Both the position numbers and the translations under genes were made by a program. This document shows positions 1 through 6,859 of a stretch of DNA of 64,000 nt, in pieces. Position 1 is the first letter of the stretch. Every line of letters begins with the position of its first letter. The DNA comes from an uncultured Prevotellaceae bacterium (GTDB taxonomy: Bacteria; Bacteroidota; Bacteroidia; Bacteroidales; Muribaculaceae). A model generated the notes under the pieces. It made no database searches, was not told the origin of the DNA, and was given only the letters and a program-made list of their open reading frames with translations. The stretch is taken from contig ONJS01000021.1 of the NCBI GenBank assembly GCA_900318205.1, positions 1 through 64,000 of the forward strand. Direction: 5' to 3'.

Positions 1-4
1 TGTT

Positions 5-81
5 ATTATCAAAAGTTGGTTTAAAAGTTATGACTGTAACAAATTTACTTTCATTGCTTTACAAAACCGACTTTTGATAAT
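5..81. repeat. 18-bp inverted repeat at the window edge
   Basis: Positions 5-22 and 64-81 are inverted copies of each other with one G-T mismatch, separated by 41 bp. A second small hairpin follows at 92-109 (TGATAAA/TTTATCA). The repeat could be a terminator of an upstream gene outside the window, or a recombination or element end. I see no gene between 1 and 264. Confidence 0.5.
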
Positions 82-264
82 CTTTTACTTGTGATAAAAC
101 GCTTTATCAATAGCTTTCGATAATGCACTGTCGAAGAATTTTAGACAAAATCAATGATGTTGTTTATGTGTACATATTAAAGAAGTGTTTATGGTTTGGG
201 CAGGTCACGCGTGAGCGCCTCCTGCTTTTTTGGATGATAATATTTTTTATTATGAGAATTGTTG

Positions 265-272
265 TACCTTTG
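265..272 (+). promoter_or_regulatory. -7 promoter box, near-leaderless start
   Basis: TACCTTTG matches the Bacteroidetes -7 consensus TAnnTTTG. It ends only 4 bp before the ATG at 277, so the transcript should begin at or very near the start codon. No convincing -33 TTG is seen. Confidence 0.5.
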
Positions 273-276
273 CGGT

Positions 277-1365
277 ATGGAAGACAATAAGAATCTTGAT
301 CAACTCCAAGACAAACCAATGTTGCCAAATCAATTGGTCAATGATGTTAAACAGATTGTAGAGCGTGGCATTCGTGACGCTTATGACAAGGTTAACACTG
401 TTGCTATCCATACCTACTGGCAGATTGGCCGTCGTATCGTAGAGGAAGAACAACATGGAAATCGCAGGGCTGAATATGGTAGCAGACTGATAACGCTGCT
501 TGCCGAAGAGTTGTCATTGGAATACGCCCACGGCTTTTCTGCGCGTGATTTGCGCAATTACCGTCAATTGTATCTATGCTTCAGCGATTTGGAAATTTGG
601 TACACGCGTGTACCAAATCTTAAATGGTCACATTATCGCACTGTATTGTCGGTCACAAGTGAAGACGCAAGATACTGGTATATTAGAGAAGCCTCTGCAG
701 AATCGTGGAGTGTGCGTACTTTGGCACGTAACGTTGGCTCTCAGTATTATCACCGATTACTGCAATCACCCAAGAAAGAGGCCGTAATTGAAGAAATGCT
801 ACAGCTCACCGCACCATTGAAAGATGAGCCACAAGGTTTTCTCAAAGATCCTGTCGTAGCTGAGTTCCTGCAACTTCCGTCCAACTCTTCGTTCACCGAG
901 ACCGAACTCGAGAAAGCTATCATCCGTCACCTGAAAGAGTTTTTGCTTGAGATGGGTCGTGGATTCGCATTCATGGCCGAGCAATACCACATTAGCACCG
1001 ATGCCGGCGATTTCTTTGTTGACTTGGTATTCTACAATGTGGTATTGAAATGCTACGTACTTATCGACCTCAAAACAAAACGAGTGACCCATCAAGATGT
1101 CGGACAGATGGATATGTATGTACGAATGTTCGATGACTTGAAGCGAACAGACGGAGACAATCCAACCATAGGCTTGCTGCTTTGCTCCGACACAAGTAAA
1201 GACATAGCACAATACTCCGTGCTTCATGACAGCAAGCAACTCTTTGCCGCCAAGTATTTGACTTACCTGCCGTCGGAAGAAGTCTTGAGACGTGAGATTG
1301 AGCAGCAAAAAGAAATCTTTTATCTGCAACACAATAAGTCTGTAAAAGAAGATACTGAACAATAA
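277..1365 (+). CDS. DUF1016 (YhcG-type) PD-(D/E)XK nuclease-like protein
   Basis: A 362-residue protein of the DUF1016/YhcG family. The N-terminal half is the helical DUF1016_N region, with a WQIGRRIVEEE-like stretch and an SARDLRNYRQLY stretch. The C-terminal half carries a PD-(D/E)XK nuclease-like core: D249 in FVDLVFY, then D264 and K266 in LIDLKTK. The open frame extends to a TTG at 259, but the ATG at 277 is preferred because a -7 promoter box lies at 265-272. Members often sit near restriction-modification or mobile genes; none is visible here. Its DNA or RNA substrate is unknown. The gene stands alone and is followed after 43 bp by an ABC transporter pair. Confidence 0.85.
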   Translation: MEDNKNLDQLQDKPMLPNQLVNDVKQIVERGIRDAYDKVNTVAIHTYWQIGRRIVEEEQHGNRRAEYGSRLITLLAEELSLEYAHGFSARDLRNYRQLYLCFSDLEIWYTRVPNLKWSHYRTVLSVTSEDARYWYIREASAESWSVRTLARNVGSQYYHRLLQSPKKEAVIEEMLQLTAPLKDEPQGFLKDPVVAEFLQLPSNSSFTETELEKAIIRHLKEFLLEMGRGFAFMAEQYHISTDAGDFFVDLVFYNVVLKCYVLIDLKTKRVTHQDVGQMDMYVRMFDDLKRTDGDNPTIGLLLCSDTSKDIAQYSVLHDSKQLFAAKYLTYLPSEEVLRREIEQQKEIFYLQHNKSVKEDTEQ

Positions 1366-1408
1366 TTTATCGTCTACAACTGTTCATCAGTTATATATCA
1401 GTCTAAAA

Positions 1409-2248
1409 ATGGTTAGATTGGAGAATGTATCATTCGGATACAAGAAACAAAAATATATACTCCAAGACATCAATCTTCTATTGATGCCTTCTCGTGTTTA
1501 TGGACTGTTGGGAATGAATGGTGTCGGCAAATCCACATTATTATATTTGATTACCAACTTATTGCGTCCACAACAAGGAACAATCTCATATAAGAATTCA
1601 GCCAATGGAAATTGGCAGAATAAGATTGAAGACTTTTTCTTTGTTCCTGAAGAATTTGATTTACCAAATATCAGTATTAAAAACTATCTGAAAATAAACG
1701 CTCCATTCTACCCAAAGTTCAGCCGAGATGATTTCCTTCAATATCTCAGCCTTTTTGGAATTGATTATGATAATAGATTGGGAGAGTTATCGATGGGGCA
1801 AAGGAAGAAATTCTATTTATGTTTTGCTCATTCTACGAATACCGACTTACTTATCCTTGATGAGCCGACTAATGGCTTGGATATTGTAAGCAAGCAGCAA
1901 TTCCGAGATTTCATTGCTCAAACCAAGGAGAATTGTGACAAATGTATAATTCTTTCCACTCATCAGATTAATGATGTTGATGTTTTGTTTGATGATGTTG
2001 TTATCTTACATGACAAACATATAATTCTTCAAACTGATTGCGAATCTTTATCACGCAGATTTGTTATAGAGAATGATGAGGCACAAATGAGTGACAGAAA
2101 CAGCTTGGCAGTTCTACAAGATGCGAACAGAAAATTCTCATTACGAGCGGCACGGAGCAATACGAGAATAGATTTGGAAATGTTGTATAATATGTTGGTA
2201 CACAATCCAAGCATTGCAGAAACTATTAATTATGAACTCACAAAATAA
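1409..2248 (+). CDS. ABC transporter ATP-binding protein
   Basis: A 279-residue ATPase subunit. It has Walker A GMNGVGKST at about residues 35-43, an ABC signature LSMGQ near 127-131 (Met for the usual Gly, as in BcrA/YtrB-like exporters) and Walker B LLILDEPT near 147-154, followed by a D-loop (NGLD) and the switch histidine in STHQ. It should energise the membrane protein encoded directly downstream, whose start overlaps this gene by 17 bp, so the two are translationally coupled. The substrate cannot be read; small exporters of this type often handle lipids, peptides or drugs. The DNA is much more AT-rich than the fructan and cell-wall genes. Confidence 0.9.
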   Translation: MVRLENVSFGYKKQKYILQDINLLLMPSRVYGLLGMNGVGKSTLLYLITNLLRPQQGTISYKNSANGNWQNKIEDFFFVPEEFDLPNISIKNYLKINAPFYPKFSRDDFLQYLSLFGIDYDNRLGELSMGQRKKFYLCFAHSTNTDLLILDEPTNGLDIVSKQQFRDFIAQTKENCDKCIILSTHQINDVDVLFDDVVILHDKHIILQTDCESLSRRFVIENDEAQMSDRNSLAVLQDANRKFSLRAARSNTRIDLEMLYNMLVHNPSIAETINYELTK

Positions 2249-2963
2249 ACTCAATCATTTTTTTATGGCATTCAGTAAGTTTATTCACGAAAATGCCAGA
2301 CGATTGCTTTATTATGCTGCATTGATGTTTGCGACAATGTTGCTTTCGTACTTGATATTTGCAATTATACCAATCTTATCGAGACCTCAATCTAATCTTA
2401 ATTATACCACAGAGATAATGCAAATAACCATCTTCTTGTTATTTGTATTTGGCTGCTTAAGTGCTAGCATCATGTTTCGGGAGTTAAGAAATCGAAGAAC
2501 GAGAATAGCCTATATATGCTTTCCGACCACCAAGTTTGAGAAGTATATTATTGAGTGGTTTGTATACGTTTTGTTATTCCCATTTATATTTTTGTTGTTA
2601 TCAGAATTATCGGTAAAACTCCTTGTTGCTATTCTTCATTTCTCTGTAGAATCCACAAAAAGTATTGAGAACATATCGGTTACAAAAAAACTTATTGAGT
2701 TTACGAAAGGTGAAAATAGTGTATTCTTGTTTTTCTTAACTGTTCAATCATGTTTTATGATTGGAAGCACATATTGGCGGAAATTCCCTTTTATTAAAAC
2801 GTTCTTATGTATTGTGGGTATTTCAATTGCTCTGTTCTTTTATGCTTTACAGGCAAAGAATCAAGATATTCTGATTGCATACAACTATGTCTATGTAATA
2901 TTCACTCTAATAGCATGGGCATTATCATATATTATTTTTCGAAGGAAAGCAACATTAATATAA
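2232..2963 (+). CDS. ABC-2-like membrane permease subunit
   Basis: A 243-residue integral membrane protein with about six hydrophobic segments (residues roughly 20-45, 60-85, 105-130, 165-190, 195-215, 220-240). The frame could begin at a TTG (2214), but the ATG at 2232 overlapping the end of the ATPase gene is the natural coupled start. It lacks recognisable catalytic motifs, and its partner is inferred only from the neighbouring ATPase. AT-rich like the preceding gene. A strong intrinsic terminator follows 13 bp after the stop. Confidence 0.75.
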   Translation: MNSQNKLNHFFMAFSKFIHENARRLLYYAALMFATMLLSYLIFAIIPILSRPQSNLNYTTEIMQITIFLLFVFGCLSASIMFRELRNRRTRIAYICFPTTKFEKYIIEWFVYVLLFPFIFLLLSELSVKLLVAILHFSVESTKSIENISVTKKLIEFTKGENSVFLFFLTVQSCFMIGSTYWRKFPFIKTFLCIVGISIALFFYALQAKNQDILIAYNYVYVIFTLIAWALSYIIFRRKATLI

Positions 2964-2975
2964 TCAAAGATAATT

Positions 2976-2999
2976 AAGCCTACTTCGGTAGGCTTTTTC
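2976..2999 (+). terminator. Intrinsic terminator of the ABC pair
   Basis: A perfect 8-bp stem AAGCCTAC/GTAGGCTT with a TTCG tetraloop, followed by T residues: a textbook rho-independent terminator. Confidence 0.9.
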
Positions 3000-3028
3000 G
3001 TGTCTTTTACCACATCAGCCAATCAAAG

Positions 3029-3057
3029 TAGCTTTGCGACGTAAAATCGCAAAGCTA
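3029..3057 (+). promoter_or_regulatory. Perfect 11-bp palindrome overlapping a -7 box
   Basis: Inverted arms at 3029-3039 and 3047-3057 are exact complements with a 7-bp spacer. The left arm contains TAGCTTTG (3029-3036), a match to the TAnnTTTG -7 box, and the ATG of the next gene is 8 bp past the right arm. As DNA it could be an operator; as RNA only the right arm would be transcribed. Confidence 0.6.
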
Positions 3058-3065
3058 TTTTGATT

Positions 3066-3467
3066 ATGATTGACATCCAACAACTGACCTCATTGATCTC
3101 CGCATTCCGCGTCGAGACCGAGAAAGAAAGCATCTCGCCCGAGACAGTCGGCTCCATCCTCCAGGCCATCGCAGACCTGCTGGCCACCGCCACCAGCGAG
3201 ACCGAGTACAACATCATCCGCTTCTGGAAGGAAACGCTCCAGCAGTACCGCTTCCTCTACGACATCCAGCAGCGCAACATCGATGACCACAGCAACGTCA
3301 TCCTGCAGCTCATGGCTCGCAGCATGGTCGACGGGGCGACCTCGTCACTCACGCTCGCCATCGGCCCGGCCACACGCACCCGTGCCGGCGTGCTCACCGC
3401 CGAGGACTACATCCGCATCCAGGGCATCGGCGAGACGAACTACGATTACAATGAGGACGTGTTATAA
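3066..3467 (+). CDS. Small protein with phage tail-fibre-like C-terminus
   Basis: A 133-residue protein that I do not recognise as a named family. It starts MIDIQQLTSLISAF; the upstream TTG at 3060 is less likely because the ATG sits just past the palindromic promoter. The first ~80 residues are predicted helical. The segment TRTRAGVLTAEDYIRIQGI near the C-terminus resembles the short AGLMSAADK-KLDGI motif common in phage tail fibres and related surface fibres. No signal peptide or membrane segment. It is GC-rich, unlike the AT-rich ABC genes beside it, and stands alone. It may be a remnant or module of a phage-derived fibre; function unknown. Confidence 0.6.
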   Translation: MIDIQQLTSLISAFRVETEKESISPETVGSILQAIADLLATATSETEYNIIRFWKETLQQYRFLYDIQQRNIDDHSNVILQLMARSMVDGATSSLTLAIGPATRTRAGVLTAEDYIRIQGIGETNYDYNEDVL

Positions 3468-3572
3468 TTTTCGCCTATGGCTTTGGTTGGGCTTGCGGTT
3501 GGGGAATTGGTACCCGTTTAGATGACTGTCATTTTTTTATGTCATGGAATACTGATTTTCTCCTAAATACTA

Positions 3573-3604
3573 TTTGCGTATTTCGTTAATTGTTGGTACA
3601 TTTG
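3573..3604 (+). promoter_or_regulatory. Promoter of secreted dockerin-tagged protein
   Basis: TTTG at 3573-3576 and TACATTTG at 3597-3604 with a 20-bp spacer: a full match to the Bacteroidetes primary sigma consensus. It predicts a leader of about 85-90 nt before the ATG at 3697. Confidence 0.75.
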
Positions 3605-3696
3605 CAATTCATAACCAAACCCGCTTTCCGAAGATGTATAAATAGTTATTTGTGTTTATTAGTATACGTTTATCAAATTAATGTGATTACTTTATT

Positions 3697-5487
3697 ATGA
3701 AGAAATTAATTGCTCTATTTGCTCTTGCCATGCTGACTATGACGGCATGGGCTGCTAGGACTGTGACCCTTGACTTCACGCTGCAAGGTTATGACAACCA
3801 GCATGAGGTTTCGGAACTGACTATTGATGGTGTGACAGTGGCCTTTGACAAGGGAACCAACAGCATTACTCCCAAGTACTACACCAGTGGAAATGCCGTT
3901 CGCCTGTATGCTGGTGGCACCTTAACCGTATCGGCCGACGAAGCTATCACCGGTATCACCTTTACTTATGGCTCCGGCGATGGCAGCAACGAGATTACCA
4001 GCGATGTGGGCACCTTTGAAAGCCCGACTTGGACTGGCGAGGCTGGTGAGGTTGTTTTCACTGTCGGCGGCACTTCGGGCAACCGCAGATTTTCGAAGGT
4101 CGAGGTTACCCTGGGTGAAGGTCCCGTTGACCCCGTTGATGAGGAGACTGTGAACATCATCTTTGCTTTGCAGGGCTACGAGAATGCACAAGCTCTCGAT
4201 GGAGAGACCCTCACTGTCGATGGCGTGACCGTTGCCTATGGCAAGGCTTTGGGCTCGTATGCTCCCACCTACTACAATACTGGCGCTGCTGTCCGTTTCT
4301 ACACGGGCAACACCATGACTGTAACTGCTCCCAGCGGTAAGTTGATTACCAAGATTGTCTTCACCTATGACAGTGGCTCCTTCAGCCAGAGTTGTGTCAA
4401 TGTCGGTGAGATTAACAACAAAACCTGGACCGGCGAGGCTTCCAGCATCGAGTTCACCAACATGACCACCAGCCAGGTGCGCGTCGCATCGATGCTGATT
4501 ACTCTGGAAGACGATCCCGCTCATCCCGTACTTCCCCTCCCCGTGTGCGATCCTGCCGACGGTACTGAGTTTACCGACAGCCTGGTTGTAACCATTACCT
4601 GCCCCACCGAGGGTGCCATCATCAACTACATAGTGAACGATGGACCAATGCTCGCAGAACCGTCACCCGTTACCATTGTCGTGTATGACTTCGCGCTTAT
4701 CATGGGCTACGCCGAGAAGGATGGTGCTTATAGCGGACCTTTCACCGCTACCTACTACAAGGTTGCCCCTGAGGATGGCGTTGAAACGCTGGCAGCCGCA
4801 AACGCTCTTGAGGACAATAGCGGGTTCACCTTTAACGGCGACGCTGTCGTTACCGTCTGCTGGAATGGCAGCGTGTACCTGCGCGACGCAAGTGGCTACG
4901 GCCGAATTACCAACGTTGAGGGCACCTTCGAGAACGGTCAGGTGCTGAACCAGGGCTGGAGTGCTACCAAGACCAGCGATGACGGTTGGGTTAAGTACAT
5001 CGATGCTGCAAACCTCAGCGCCAGCGATCAGACCGATCCCGAGCTGGCTGCTGCCCAAAAGCTCACTGGTGCAGTCGATGAGAGCATGATTAACGCCTAT
5101 GTTTACGTTGAGAATGTGCACAAGGGCTTCATGCCTATCCGCGTAATACCATTGCCTGATGGCACGACCATTAGTTTAACCGGAACAGGAAATCAGCCCG
5201 CCATCGGCGATTACAATATCTATGGTATTATTTGGAAGGTTAACGGCGCGTTGGTATTCGAACCCGTTGCTTGGCAGAAATATGTTGCACCCGCCTACCT
5301 GCGTGGCGACGTTGATGACAACGGCGAGGTGAAGATTGCCGACGTATCGGCCCTGATCAGCTACCTGCTCAGTGGTGATGCTACCGGTATCAACATTCAG
5401 GCTGCCGACTGCGACGAGAACGGCGAGGTGAAGATTGCCGACGTATCGGCTCTGATCAGCTACCTGCTGAGTGGCACCTGGAATTAA
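3697..5487 (+). CDS. Secreted multidomain beta protein with dockerin-like tail
   Basis: A 596-residue secreted protein with a signal peptide (residues 1-19, ending AWA). Two related beta-rich domains follow (about 20-135 and 150-270), each with a GVTVA(F/Y)-K start and a TxTW-TGEA motif. Next is a chitobiase-C-terminal-like segment (about 278-350, CDPADGTEF then CPTEGAIINY), then an unassigned domain that may be an OB-like fold (360-525). The last 65 residues are two dockerin-like repeats with GDVDDNGEVKIADV and CDENGEVKIADV calcium-loop cores. The gene encodes those repeats as a nearly exact direct repeat with a 99-bp period (first copy from about 5320, second from about 5419). Closely related to the gene at 39988. 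No catalytic motif is seen; a surface binding or adhesion role is an inference. Confidence 0.75.
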   Translation: MKKLIALFALAMLTMTAWAARTVTLDFTLQGYDNQHEVSELTIDGVTVAFDKGTNSITPKYYTSGNAVRLYAGGTLTVSADEAITGITFTYGSGDGSNEITSDVGTFESPTWTGEAGEVVFTVGGTSGNRRFSKVEVTLGEGPVDPVDEETVNIIFALQGYENAQALDGETLTVDGVTVAYGKALGSYAPTYYNTGAAVRFYTGNTMTVTAPSGKLITKIVFTYDSGSFSQSCVNVGEINNKTWTGEASSIEFTNMTTSQVRVASMLITLEDDPAHPVLPLPVCDPADGTEFTDSLVVTITCPTEGAIINYIVNDGPMLAEPSPVTIVVYDFALIMGYAEKDGAYSGPFTATYYKVAPEDGVETLAAANALEDNSGFTFNGDAVVTVCWNGSVYLRDASGYGRITNVEGTFENGQVLNQGWSATKTSDDGWVKYIDAANLSASDQTDPELAAAQKLTGAVDESMINAYVYVENVHKGFMPIRVIPLPDGTTISLTGTGNQPAIGDYNIYGIIWKVNGALVFEPVAWQKYVAPAYLRGDVDDNGEVKIADVSALISYLLSGDATGINIQAADCDENGEVKIADVSALISYLLSGTWN

Positions 5488-5511
5488 TTTTCCTACAACG
5501 TCAATAGTATT

Positions 5512-5548
5512 ATCCCTCATGCTCTCCCTGAGCGTGAGGGATTTTTTT
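5512..5548 (+). terminator. Intrinsic terminator
   Basis: A 13-bp stem (ATCCCTCATGCTC with GAGCGTGAGGGAT, one T-G wobble) and a 5-nt loop, followed by a run of T. From 5549 to 5713 I see nothing further. Confidence 0.9.
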
Positions 5549-5713
5549 GCCCCAGTGTCATGCGTTTCCCTTTTTCCCATCAATATATCAGATGGGGAAA
5601 ATGTAGAACCCACGAGGCTTAAAGCGGGAGCGTGACGTCAAGTGAATGAGGATTCTCTTCAGGTGCTTGAATTGATTGTGATGAATGAAGAGAGAGACAT
5701 GATACTGCATAGA

Positions 5714-6454
5714 TCAACGGTTCATGTCGTCTTGCTTGAGGAAATCAATTTCTTTCCCGAATCGGAATAAGTTTATAATGCTTAATATAAACGCTAATAA
5801 CATCATCCAACCACCAATCCTATATTCCATGTAAAGCAATGGCAAACCGGCTAATAGTAGTAAGACGGCAGACCAAAGTGAAATACGGCTCACTGAGCTC
5901 AAATCAGAACGATACCTCAGCAAACACTGTCCAATCCATAATGAACCAAACACAACAAGTAAGTAATTGGCATTGAACAGCTGTGGTAAATCAAAATGAA
6001 TCAAGTCAAAACTGCTTAAAATGTTGATAGCCAAGACAGAAAAGGCAAAGAAAAGGATGATTGCACCTAGGACCTTGGCGCCTTTCTCACTCCATGTGGG
6101 AACGTGTGCTGCCAGAGAACTATTTGTCGGCTCTTTCTTTTCAGGATTTTCAGTTTGTTGCTTTTCGACCTTCTTGATTTCACGGTCCACATCGTTGATT
6201 GCCCATGACAATTTGGTGAATTTTACAACTAAATATCCCATAAAAAGAAGTAAGAACATATAGGTGATGCCTACGAGCCTTGTTACAGTATCTTCAGCCA
6301 AGAAATTCTCAAGGATAAATTCCAGTGCAATGGGAACAATAATGATGGCTAAAAGAATTCCTATCCATTTGTTGCGTTTCGTTTCAAGGGCATGTTTTCT
6401 TTGTTGGAGCTCTTGTAGGCTAAGTTGGCTGCTATTGTTGTCTATTGTATTCAT
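5714..6454 (-). CDS. Hypothetical polytopic membrane protein
   Basis: A 246-residue protein, not recognised. An N-terminal coiled segment (LSLQELQQRKHALETKRNKW) leads into two membrane helices (about 29-50 and 58-78). A charged cytoplasmic stretch rich in K and E follows (about 90-115), then four more hydrophobic helices to the C-terminus. The frame extends to a GTG at 6481, but the internal ATG at 6454 is the better start since the segment before it is low in complexity. AT-rich and on the opposite strand from its neighbours; no partner is evident. Confidence 0.7.
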   Translation of the reverse strand: MNTIDNNSSQLSLQELQQRKHALETKRNKWIGILLAIIIVPIALEFILENFLAEDTVTRLVGITYMFLLLFMGYLVVKFTKLSWAINDVDREIKKVEKQQTENPEKKEPTNSSLAAHVPTWSEKGAKVLGAIILFFAFSVLAINILSSFDLIHFDLPQLFNANYLLVVFGSLWIGQCLLRYRSDLSSVSRISLWSAVLLLLAGLPLLYMEYRIGGWMMLLAFILSIINLFRFGKEIDFLKQDDMNR

Positions 6455-6693
6455 AGTAGTTGTTTTTTGAATTGGTTTCACCCCTTAGACGCAGCAGAAC
6501 AAGGAAAAACTACACAACACAACAATAAAATGAATCTATTGGACCGATGTCGTCCATATCATTATTGAACACAATTCGGCTTCTCCATATAAAACATTCA
6601 ACCTTCATCAGGTTACTGCAGTGGTTTATTGTCTAATTATTTTACAGTTTTTCGCTTTTTTGGTGGAAATCGGCTTTTTTCTGGCATAAAAAC

Positions 6694-6724
6694 TTGTCAG
6701 GCTATTGTTATGGGCATAAATTTG
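6694..6724 (+). promoter_or_regulatory. Promoter of LRR protein
   Basis: TTG at 6694-6696 and TAAATTTG at 6717-6724 with a 20-bp spacer. A leader of about 130 nt follows, with a possible GCAGGA/TCCTGC hairpin (6729-6734 with 6751-6756). Nothing else is seen between 6455 and 6859. Confidence 0.7.
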
Positions 6725-6859
6725 CAGTGCAGGATTGCTGATGACACCTGTCCTGCAAGACGACATTAGCCCTCTGAGACTACTAAATGAATGAATAGAA
6801 TTTGCTCGATCGGTAGTTAAAAGAGTTTATAACTGACAACACCATAAACTGATACAAAA

